DNA from: Pelargonium tetragonum
Taxonomy: Eukaryota; Streptophyta; Magnoliopsida; Geraniales; Geraniaceae
Reading direction: 5' to 3'
NCBI GenBank assembly: GCA_036897445.1
Contig: JAYMTL010000027.1
Location: forward strand, 96,778 to 160,777
DNA length: 64,000 nt
The translations under genes were made by a program, and so were the position numbers. The first letter of the stretch is position 1. Each line of letters starts with the position of its first letter. The notes beneath the pieces were generated by a model. It made no database searches and had not been told where the DNA came from. It saw nothing but the letters and a program-made list of their open reading frames with translations. Below are positions 51,001 through 61,462 of the stretch, piece by piece.

Positions 51001-54000
51001 ATTAGTATTGTAAAAGCAAGCCGATTTAGAAAAAGAGAGTTGTTCTCGGAATTCCTTCTTTATATTTCTTTGTGAAAGTACTCAACTGAATTAATTAAGG
51101 AGTTCTCTAAGTCTTTTTAAGTTTACACTGGAGAGGGAATACTGCTTGCTTTCTAAGATCCCTTGCAAAACCCCAAGTGTTGAGGGGTATTATATGTGTG
51201 AAAAATCCCTTTTTTTATAGAAGTTACTCCCTCCTATTTGGATGCAGTAACAAGGCACATGGAGTAATCCAAATAAGGACGCTAAGCAATTTCCTAAATT
51301 CTGTTAAGGCCCCAGGAGACTGAAGAGAGGGATCCCTTTTTATGGGAGTTAACTAGGAATTGAAGAACTCGGGGTTAACTTAGAACTTAGTCTGGGAGAA
51401 ATTAGCTTCTGTTCTGGCTTTTTATATAAGTTTCTGTATGGCATGCCGTACTGGTAAAAAAAAGGTAATAAACAAGTCCTCGAATTTTTTCAATGAGGAA
51501 CAAAGGCAAGTGTAGCTTGGATCCGAAACTTTTGAATTTTAGCTTTTCTAAAGCCTAATATTCCACCAACTCTAAGCAAACAAACCCTTATTTTTTTGAA
51601 AGGCAGGGATACTCCTTCAAGTACTTAAAATATAAAGGGGCTCTTAGAAAAAGGATACAGTTCCTTAAAAAACCCCTTTGGCTTTATAGACGCAACTAAC
51701 TTAGAAACTTCGATATAAAACGGAAATACTAAAAGTGAGGTAACTCTTTGCAAAATAATTCTAAAAGTGCGTATAGTTTTCAGAAAAAGGGCAATATCCC
51801 GCAGAAAATGAAAATGTAGCTTTCATAAGCTGCTCAAACTTAAGTGTCAAGACTTATTAACTCTAGTAAAGCTATCCTGCTAGTCCTCTTAGAGTTTTTA
51901 CTAAAATAAGGAATTCTTATGCTATAGGAAAGATAACAATGTTGTAAAAAAGTCAAAAGGGAAATCCCAGATTTTAATAAAGACTTTCTATATCTAATTT
52001 TTTTGTATTGATTTCTGAATTATAAAAAACCCAATACTAGAGTTCAACCTTTTGATAGCTTTAAAATTACTTATTAAAGGCCCCCTTACTTACACAGGGA
52101 TACGGCCTAGGGAATTTTTGAGGATATATGATATTAAATTTATGAAGAAACCTAAAGTACCAAACTATAAGTTAAAGGAGTTGTAGTTTTTTAAGTAGTT
52201 GAATAGCAGTACTATCCTTTTTTTATAGAGTAGAGTATTATCTTACTAGGATTAGGACACGCATGGGTTTAGAGACAGGGCAGAAGCGCTTAAGTTTTAG
52301 GATGATAGTTTTCTATTTTAAGACTTTTCTTTGCATATTTAATTGAGATTTTTCTCAAATTAAAGGTTCAAAATGCTCCTTTTCTTGCTGCGGTGTTTAC
52401 TCCTATTGTGTATTTGCGTTGATAGATATTCTTTCCAAAGGTCTTTGGTCTTCATTTTGTAGGGACCCCCTTTCTTAACCTATCCGGTCAATCTTTCTTG
52501 ATCTATAAAGTCTGGCATTTGTCTCGTTTCAAAACCCTTTTTATCCTTTATTTATTAAAAAAAGAGCAAGGTACTCTGTCTTTGTCTTTTTTGCAAGAAC
52601 ACCTGGGTAACATATAGGTATATTAGAATTGTAAGTGAGGGTAGAACCCTTAAAGAAAAGGACCAACCCTAGACTTTTAGATCGCCAGACAAAGAAAATC
52701 AAAAGCGCGTATCCTACTAAAAGTTCAAGTATCTTGTTATACTATTGTCAAAGTAGAAAAACACATGTAAATCAAAAAAGTAAAGGGTAAGTCTTGGGTG
52801 AAACGAGTCTCAATTCGCATACCTATCAGTCAGTAACTCCCCCAATAGGTAACGGCAAAACTATCTCGGAATCCCTGTCCCTATACAAAGGACGCACCCC
52901 TCATTCAAAAAAAAGCTACTGGCATTCAAATTCTATAAATAAAAAAAGCACTTTTTGAGGAGAAGCCCTTTCTAGTTTTAAAAGATCCTTAAATATATCA
53001 AACAAAGAGCTCCTTTTAAGGCAAGTAAAACCCTTTCAAAATCATTTTAAATTACCAGACCCAGTTCTCATGACTCATGAAAAATGCCAAATATGTCTAT
53101 TTTAGTTAGCAGGAGTCTTACTTACCTAATTTCTGGACTCTCAAGTTAGAAGAACTCTTTGGTATAAGGGTATAAGGTTTTCCATTAAGTATAAAAGTTT
53201 TGACTACTTTTTGTGAAAGTAACAAGAATACGCATAATGGTGTATCAAGCGTACAATATCAGATAAGGAGTACCTTGCTTTATATACACATCTAGGAATC
53301 CTATCATCATTCTCTTTGTATTTTGGGCTCAGTTACCTCACAATCCTCGTCATTATAATTTTTAAAGAAGATTTAGGAAGGTTGCATAAAATAAATAGTA
53401 TATCCGTAGTAATTATCCGCTTTGGGTTTAGACCCATTTACCTTAATTATAGGTCTAGTCACACTTAGTTTTAAGAAAGAACCTCTCAAGGAAATACAGG
53501 AAAGTATAGGGAGTTATAATAACTCCTAATCTAAACAAAAAGTTCTCAAGCAGCCGGGTCTCTTTTTATATAAAAAGTTAAGGAAACCTTGTGTTTGGTT
53601 ATACTCCTCGGGTTTTGAAATAGGGATAACTACCAGTTTAACTTTAAAGAGATCAACACCTCTTTTACCAAAAGGAACTTGGCTAAGACAAAAGAAAATT
53701 TTCAAATCCATAAGCTACAGTAGAAGACTAGAGTACCTCAAAAGTCTAAATTTACAAATTCAGTTTTTCAAAAACGACCCTAGGCTCTTTGAATCAAAGG
53801 TTTAGTGTTGTTTATTGCCGACTTTTTTTACTGCTTTACTGCGAATGTCGATAACTTTATAGGGTTTTGTCTACTTAAGTTAGTCTCACAATTTAGGTAA
53901 ACTTCTTTTTAGTTCTGCTTCAATTACTGTTTAGGAAACTCCCTTCTATCAAAAATTTATAGGGAATGTATCACACCAAGTCTATTAGCTTGCAGCATCA

Positions 54001-54929
54001 TATAAAAAGCAACCGGATACTCAAGAATCCCAGGAAACCTTGTGTTAAGTTTTACAGACACCGAAAATCTTTACCATTTTATAGTAGTCGCCTTTAGTTT
54101 TTGTTATCCAGGTATGCCTTTGTAAGACTTTCTTTAATTTAAAAGTAAAAGGGCGTAATTCAAAAGCCTTAGTCCTATACCCCACCTACACGAGGCTTGC
54201 TTTTGAATTTGCATTTTCTTGAGGATGATTTTTCTGGCAAAAGAGCAGGGCTGCTTAAGGAAAAGACTCTCTTTTTATCCCTTTATTTTCTATAGAGGAA
54301 TCCTATGTAAATTTAGTTATATATGATACAAGGAAAAGCAGAAAAAGTCGGAACGGCTTCTCCAAAAGGTGCTCCTGTTCTTTATAAAGTACTTTTACTA
54401 AAAAATCATTATTTTTGTAATTATTTGAATTACTAGCTGAAGGGCTGCGCTTTGCCGGGTTTTCTTATTATACTTTAAAAGACTTTTTTCTATTATAGGT
54501 ATTCTAGGGTAGCTTTTATACTAACTTTTAAATTCTTGATTCGAAATAAGGTACCCACCTAATTACAGTCACGGAACTTCATTCTTTGAGACAAGTCCCT
54601 AATAAATCTTAGCTTTTTGAGTATGCAAGTAGAAGCAATCCTTTTTGTTTTAGGCTTTAGTTCCTATAATTAAGGAATAAAAATGTTAACACTTTTTTAC
54701 GAAAAATCTTGACAATTAACCTAGGCTAGGAGAGCTAGAAACTAATCCCAAAAACTTGTCTTTTTAATCCTATACTTCTTACTGCCCTACCCACCCCACA
54801 AATCTTTGTGAATATTTACTCTCCCATATTCGGAAAAGGAGCAGTTAGTTTCATTAGAGGTACGGGATACCCTTTCTTTTATAAAGCATCAGTAAAAAAG
54901 GAGGTTTGACTTTCCTCAGGTTAGCTTTT
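48003..54929. other. Gene-free spacer
   Basis: I see no gene, RNA or sizeable repeat that I can support in these 7 kb. Part of a 17-nt word at 53348 recurs at 57988 (16 of 17). Open frames are short and of chance composition. Confidence 0.6.
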
Positions 54930-54990
54930 CCAGATACGGACTTCGAACCCAGGGAATACAATTAGACTACTTCGGTTCCTTATACCCCTC
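54930..54990 (-). pseudogene. tRNA-like T-arm remnant, identity unknown
   Basis: The minus strand contains CCTGGGTTCGAAGTCCG, a T-arm-like sequence with a partly paired stem, preceded by GTAGTCTAATTG. No D-arm, anticodon stem or acceptor pair could be laid out. It may be chance. Confidence 0.2.
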
Positions 54991-55765
54991 CATTGTGCTA
55001 TTACAGGAAATTTTAGGTTTGTCTAGACTAAACGGAGCTAAAATTTCTAAAAAGAGGTTAATCGCTTGACTTAAAACCATACATAATTGTATTCAACCAA
55101 TTATAATAAGGGGTAGCCCTGGGCGCTATATCCTTAAACCCGAGTCTCCTGGCTAATATAAGGTATTAAAAAAAGGTAAAGCAATAAGTGCCCTTATAAA
55201 GGCTCCTTTCAACCCAGCCTCTTTTTTATCCTTAATATAAAAACCCCAGATCTTTTTGGTTTACAGTAGCTGACAGGGGATTGCCCTTTAATAAAGGAGA
55301 AAACAAGGGGAAATGATTCTTGGGTTTTTGTTTGTTATGCTTTTGTCCTTTTTTTGTATAGAATTCTTATTCTTACCAGGTACTTCAATAATGAAAATCC
55401 TACCCTAAGTCTAGCTTGAATTTCCTGGAATAAAATCCGATATCGACTAACTCACTTTGAAAAGTATAAGAGAAAACCCATGGATCTGGTTACGAAGAAA
55501 AAATAGTAAGTCTATAGGTTCCTGAACACAAAAAATACTAAATTCAACAGATATTCAAAAAAGGGAGCACCCTTTATTTTATAAAAAGTTCTAACAGCAA
55601 ACCCGGTACTCAGTCAGTTGAGCAGTAAGCAGCAGGCACCGCATATTACAACAGGTTATCCAGAGGGATTGGTCTGTCGAAAGTTAATAACAAGGTCTTT
55701 TTGGGCGGGATAGTAAGAGGGGTATATAAGCGGATCGCACAGGGAAAGGGTTTTTATTTGTATAG

Positions 55766-55882
55766 TACCATATCTTTAATCTTTATTGGTGGAGAATAAT
55801 TTCATTTGCGTACAATAGGAGGATCGTTAAGCGTACGGATAGAAAGAAACGCTTCGAGCTTCGTGTACTGTTGAAGAAGTAA
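55766..55882 (+). other. Open frame with very basic C-terminus
   Basis: A 38-codon frame without ATG ends at TAA 55880. Its last part, RIVKRTDRKKRFELRVLLKK, is strikingly basic and recalls the N-terminal region of ribosomal protein S14 (RDHKRR...KYELKR), but it is too short and too different to assign. The surrounding 250 bp are richer in G than the neighbouring spacer. It might be a decayed ribosomal protein fragment or another member of the lysine-rich island family. Confidence 0.2.
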
Positions 55883-58800
55883 AGTATCCTAATCTAAGAC
55901 TATCAACCAGGACTATCTCTATCGGGTGAGTGCATTCTAATACCAATCGTGAACAGCTGAGCTCAAAACTTGTTAGCCAATAGAAATTGAATACCTACCA
56001 ATTCTTTTTTTCTTCCCAATAAGGTTCCTTTTTTAGACAGAGTACGTACTATCTTATATAGTAATTACTTATATACCCGGACTTACTTATATTAGTAAAC
56101 CCTATTTTCTAGTTACTCCCTTATATATATATAGGAAACCCAGAGTTCCAAATGTTTATGCGAGTGCTTACGACCAGGGACTCATAAGTTGATTATTAAG
56201 AGTCCTTATTAGACTAAGATTTTTTTTATCAATAGAAAAAGTTGAGGTTACATAAAATATGCTGCTGCTATAATCCCTAGCTATACATAATATTGAAGTG
56301 TTTTGAATAAGCCTGGCATAAAACCTTAGGCGTACCTTGACTTTTGAGTTTATCTTTACCTTCTACTACGAAATAGTAATGCTTTTTTTACGGAATATGC
56401 CCTACATTGCTCTTTGAGTCTATACTTTAAACTCTACTCAGGAGTTAATTATTCTACTCTCGCCCAGTCAAGTAGCTCTATGAGAAGTGCATCACTAACC
56501 AACGCTTTTAAGTGCCTTGCTGTAAAGCCATAGAAATTTGTATCGTTTTTATAAAAGGGTTTGCTTCCTAGCCCCTCTTTTAAGTCCTCCAAACCATAAT
56601 ACAGTAAACAGGTAACTCCCTAAAACCCCCTTTCGGAACTATAGCGTAGCCCTCTTAAATCTTCCCTCTTGCGAGTCGCAATTAGATCTCTGTTGAAGGA
56701 AGCTCGCTAAAAAAGGATCCACTATTCTAGCTCTTACTTATAAATTAAAGAGAGTCCCGTTTTAACAAATTCCCACGAAAAGAGCCCGCCTAACAGTATT
56801 GACTAAAAACCGAAACTTATAAATTCTTGGTCATAGAAAGCTGCGGGACTTTATAAAGGCATTTTATACATCTCGGGAGGTTTAAGAAGCCCCCTTATAC
56901 TTATATTAGATAAACTTTCTCAGTTTTCCTGAAAAGAGCCCTATCTTCTCGTATTACTGACACTTCTAAAAAGTTTTAAGACCAAAAACTTTACCGATTA
57001 CTCAGACATCCTCGTTTTATACCCTGTTTTCTTTGAATCCAAAAATCTCTATATAAGGATATTAGTAAATCTCAAGTCATAAGAGGGGGCGTCTTAATCT
57101 TAATACTATAAGGAATCTTACCTCAGACTTGGAAATTTCTTCTTTTTAAAGACTTCGCGTAGTTTAGCTGCATTTTTCTATTTAATTAAGAGCGTGAGCT
57201 TTCTACTATCGGGTATTAAGGTTTCCTAATGCGTATCTCTCCGTGCTCGAGCTTATAGGGTTTTGACCGAAGGAACTCCAGAGTTTTTTTAATTGACCCA
57301 GTCGAGGATATTCACCTATTATCTTTTTTTAGTCTCTTTTAGCACTCGAGACGAGAGGAAAAAACCTATATAGAATTATCAAGCTACAAGTTCTGGTAGG
57401 CAATAGGCATAGTTTTGAGCACTTTTGTCTGCGAGTTATACTAAACGGAGAATCCTAAGCTTAAGAGGTATCGAGAGTTTTAGCGAGTACTCCGCTGAGA
57501 AAAAGCGGGGTTTAACCTGTCTTAAGGCCTAAAAAGGTACCGCTTAGAATGCAGAGTTATAAAGAGAGTCTGTTAAGTACGGGAGATTTTGAGTGCTTTA
57601 TTAAAGTAAATCCAGGTCCTGTATATTAAGTAAGCTTTTGCTAGAGTACTTTTTACCGATACAAGAAACTTGTAGGCTCGTGTGTGTCTCTTAGTCCTTT
57701 AGAGAAGTAGACCCTTCAGTTCTTATGCAAAGTACTGGGACCTTATTAGGTGTTATCTGTGAAGTAGCTAAAAATTCGAATCCTCTAGTTCTTAGAAACT
57801 GAGTATATACTAAAATCTGGTAAGGTATTCCAGCCAAGAAAACCCAACCAGAATTCTTATCGCTTTAACTGAAATGAAGGAATGAAATTTTATATCAAAC
57901 TTTTTACATTACAAAAAAAGACTTTCCCTTAAAAATGAAAAGGAGATTCTAGGAATTTCTTGTCTAAACCTGTCTTCCTAGTTCCTTCGTCATTACAATT
58001 TTTATGTAATCGAGTTTTGAAAACATTAGCTTTATGGGCTTGGAGTTACCTTTTCACTCTGCGGAGGATAAAGCGATTCTACTTCCTTTTTATATTATAC
58101 CGGATATCCTATTTTCTCTTCTGATTTAGTTTCAGCCCCCTGTTTCCAAAATAGAAGGCAGGTCGGACCCTTGCCAAAGAGACCTCAAACTGACTGCTCT
58201 ACGGAAATTTCCTTTTAAACAAATAAGATATTTCTATAGCAAAGGAAGCATCACTCAAATATATGCTTCCAGGAACCAGACTGAGTTAGATATCCTTATT
58301 TTTCAACTTTATAAAAGCAATTTTTAAGACTGACGGAACTACAAGGTGAGGCCACTAACCGAAGGAGCTCTTAGTTCGATCACGGATCTTTTGAGAAGTA
58401 TAAGGGCTTTCTAATCTAAGGTAAGGGTTGGATTTTGGGGTTTTCTAGTGGATAATCTGTATGTTCTCTATTGTAAACTTACTCCACGGGACTCCTGCAC
58501 AAATGGAGAAGGGAAATTTTATACAAAAGTTGACCTGCTCTTTATATTTGAATTTCCCGTCTTTATCTGGATCCGCTCTACTGGGGTTGCCCCAAATAGA
58601 GTCTCTTTATTTTAGCTTTATCGCGAATCTTAAAAGTCTGTATCCTATGTTAATGGAAAGCACCCGCCGGTAGGTTGTTACTATCTCGAAAGGATCCTTT
58701 AGAAAGAAAAATGTGAGAGACTTTGACTTCCTATAAGTTGTCAGGCTTATCCACTTATTACTAAGAGTATTTTGCTAAAATTATGGGCCCTGGTACTGCT

Positions 58801-59295
58801 TACTTAGTATACAGAATCAGAATTCCTTTCTATAATTAAGAATTAATAATAACTACTATTACCGCTAAAGAGTACTAAGATAAAGTTTCTTTGGAATCAT
58901 TCCTTAGCGGGTTTGAAACTATTATAAACAAGTTTTTCCTTTCATTTTCAGCGAGGGTAAGGTTTAACTTGGTTAAAAAGAAGTTCGAGGGTCATTTTGC
59001 TGAACTTCCCGGGCTTAGCAAGTTTCTAGTACGGGGAAGGGAGAATTCTAGAGCTAAAGTTCTTGTTAATTGAATTTAAGGTTTTCTTCTTTTTTATTTA
59101 AAATAGGGAGGTAGATAGAAACTTTGGCTTTGTTTTCTACTAAATCAAGGGACCCCCAAAAAGACAGGAATGCACGAGATATAAATTCTAAAAGCCGTTT
59201 AAGGATAAGAATGCTTTAAAACTTCATAGGCGTAAGAATTCTGCGCAGATTTTCTATTTCATTACACTAAAAAAATGACTGGAAGTGGTATCATA

Positions 59296-59370
59296 GAAGA
59301 ATTTGGGATCGAGCCCAGGATACAAAACTGAATTTAGCAAACCTTTTCTTAAAGCTTTCGGCTTACACAA
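59296..59370 (-). pseudogene. trnS(GCU)-like tRNA remnant
   Basis: On the minus strand GGTTTGCTAAAT (59332-59343) equals the anticodon arm of plant mitochondrial trnS with anticodon GCU. It is followed by TTGTATC and TGGGCTCGATCCCA, where trnS has TTGTATC and its T-arm; the T-arm stem keeps four pairs with a shortened loop. The long variable arm is shortened and the D-arm is unclear. A functional tRNA is unlikely. Confidence 0.4.
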
Positions 59371-59432
59371 AATTCAACAGCAAAGGCATATTCACTGCAG
59401 TTCTTTATTTACTTGTAAAACACCTCCCTTAG

Positions 59433-59561
59433 AATACCGGAGCTACTAAGAAAATACAAAAGTTCAAGTCCTACAATATACAAGTCGCTAAAAATCCCGA
59501 AGCACCAAAGAGTAAAGCTAATAAATATCAAACTGAGAAAATCTCTAAAACCTTTTATTAA
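59433..59561 (+). other. Lysine-rich open frame (42 codons)
   Basis: The frame begins after TAG 59430 and ends at TAA 59559, without ATG. It contains GATKKIQKFKSYNIQVAKNP and EAPKSKANKYQTEKISK. The Lys/Ala/Ser/Pro/Thr composition resembles the other islands, and GCTACTAAGAAA matches the ATKK type of the shared word, but no longer alignment was found. It was assigned to the island family by composition only. Confidence 0.25.
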
Positions 59562-60484
59562 AGAGCCTTCCTAAACAAAGCCTGTAAGGAAATCGGAGAC
59601 TTACTATACAACTTACTTGATTTTCTATTTTCTTTCTCCAGTGACATATAAAATCTGTATTTCCTCGTTAGCTTCGAAAAAACCTTCGGATACAAAGCTC
59701 TCGTTAAAGCTTAATATTAAGAGAGGGAAAACCAAATTCCGCAGATTTTAGTGTGATTTTCTATGTTCTGCCAAGACTCTAGGTTACTTGAGATTTTTCT
59801 TATACTATAACTATTTAAATTAAAGGGGTCCTCTATCAACACTTCTCCTAAGCGAACTTGTTACTCAGTAATTAAATTGAAAAAAGTCCCAGAACCCCAA
59901 AAAGCTATAGAATAAAAAAGTTTCCTAATTCTTTATTCGTAAAGTACTAGACTCCTGGCTAGCGCAGAGCCTAAGACTTTAATATCACAGAACGCCGCCT
60001 ACGTGTTAGGAATACCCAGAAAGCTTAGAAAATGTCGTAGGTTCAAATCAAGAGTACGAATCCTTTTTTTATACCTGACGCATCCGTATTCTAAATTACA
60101 AACTATTAAAAACCTAAGGCCATACTAAAGCCTGCCTAATAAATAAGCTTTTAACTTTTTAATCTATCAAAGTCTAAGAAAAAGGCAGCTCCTTTTACTA
60201 GTAAGGGGCTCCCGATACAGGACTTCTATTATATTTCTTTTTGCTCTAAACATCTATACTAAAAAAAGTAATTCATTTTGTTTACATTGTAGGGTGAAAT
60301 TTTCTTCTACACGGAGCTACTAGCTCTAAGGTCTCTACTTTTTTAGTTCAACCAAAAATCTTTCTCTTTAAACTTAAGAGAAGCTATACCTATTAATTGT
60401 TGTTAATTGCTTATAACTCGAGTAGGGAAGGTTTTATATTATTATTATATTATATGAAAATATCCATCCTTACGTTTCGAATAA

Positions 60485-60688
60485 AATTATATCTATTACA
60501 AAATAAAGGCTAAAACTATAGACTTTTTAATACAACTCCTAGCTACTACTAAAAAGCCAATAGGTAGAGTAAGGGCTAGAAGAATAAGTCAGGTAATACA
60601 GCTAAGTACAAAAGCTACAGTCTAGAACAAGAGTAAGGTTCCTATGCAGATAGAGAGTCTAGCTCCAGTTACAGTAAACAAGGGATAG
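60485..60688 (+). other. Lysine/arginine-rich island D
   Basis: One frame runs from 60485 with a single TAG (60623) to TAG 60686. The first 46 codons contain ATTKKPIGRVRARRISQVIQ and LSTKATV; after the stop it reads MQIESLAPVTVNKG. RAR...V...ST...TV aligns with island F at 47.9 kb; GTCTAGCTCC is shared with 25891; the word ATGCAGA recalls the start of the ORF at 25443. AGCTCCAGT recurs exactly 60 bp apart (60661 and 60721), a possible internal repeat of 20 codons. It is a broken ORF of unknown function. Confidence 0.35.
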
Positions 60689-61321
60689 AGAAAGCAGTAA
60701 TTAATCAAGTAAGAGGACTCAGCTCCAGTCTAAGGGTGTAGGTATCCTGAAAGCTATAGCTCTAAAAGTCTTGACGTTCTTAAGAAAAGAGGTCCCTTTA
60801 AGATTAGGATTTAAGAGTAACAAGTAAGTGTCAATAAGAGGGAACTTAAGTAAAAGGTACTAAAGGAATCCGGTATCCTATTTTTTATCTTTCTTATATT
60901 TCTATTCCAGATTTCGATAAGGACAGGGCTAGGTTTTGTTACAAGTCGATCCATGACCAGCCCAACTTTAAATTGTCATTTAGTCCTTTTTTACAGCAAC
61001 ACTAGATTTAGTAAACCCTTTATTCTAGCCTTTTTAATAACTAACCTTGTAAAGGTAAAGAAAGGATCCTTTGCTACAAGAAGTTTGACTGCTCTATTCA
61101 ACACTACTCTAGACCTAAAATTAGTAGATCACGAAAATCTGCCTCGCTTTAATTAAGGCGGGTACTCCTGAAATACTTGTAACGAGTTATTTTATTAAGA
61201 AAGCCCTTTTTATTCTATAAATAAACCGGCTAAAACTCAATAGCCAGCCCCGCCTATCTTATTTGTACTAAACTAGAGGGGCCCTACAAAATTTTGCTTA
61301 AACAAGGAAACCCTTACAGAA

Positions 61322-61377
61322 GAGAATGAATTCGAACCTGTGCAATCGAACTTCATTGACTGGTGCCGTACCAAAGA
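61322..61377 (-). pseudogene. trnQ-like tRNA remnant with insertion
   Basis: The minus strand shows TTTGGTACGGCA, equal to the anticodon-arm region of plant trnQ with one base lost, and TGCACAGGTTCGAAT, close to its T-arm, but about 19 extra bases separate them. No D-arm or acceptor is present; immediately upstream on the same strand lies the trnD-like remnant. Confidence 0.35.
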
Positions 61378-61384
61378 GAAAGAC

Positions 61385-61462
61385 TAAAGAAGGATTCGAA
61401 CCCACAATCAAAGATTGCCATTTGACTATTGACGTATTCTAACTACCAACTAGCCTAGAGAA
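61385..61462 (-). pseudogene. trnD(GUC)-like tRNA remnant
   Basis: On the minus strand CTAGTTGGTAGTTAGAATAC resembles the D-arm of bacterial-type tRNA-Asp, followed by an anticodon stem with four of five pairs around TAGTCAA (anticodon GTC) and a T-arm GTGGGTTCGAATCCTTC with four of five pairs including one G-T. An extra hairpin AATC-TTT-GATT sits in the variable region. The acceptor halves do not pair, which argues against function. This is the best preserved tRNA-like fold in the window. Confidence 0.45.

Noticed and set aside
59959-60060. trnP-like words TAGCGCAG and AAAATGTCG..GGTTCAAATC
   Set aside because: The two words are too far apart for one tRNA and the T-stem does not pair; the match is too weak to list as a feature.
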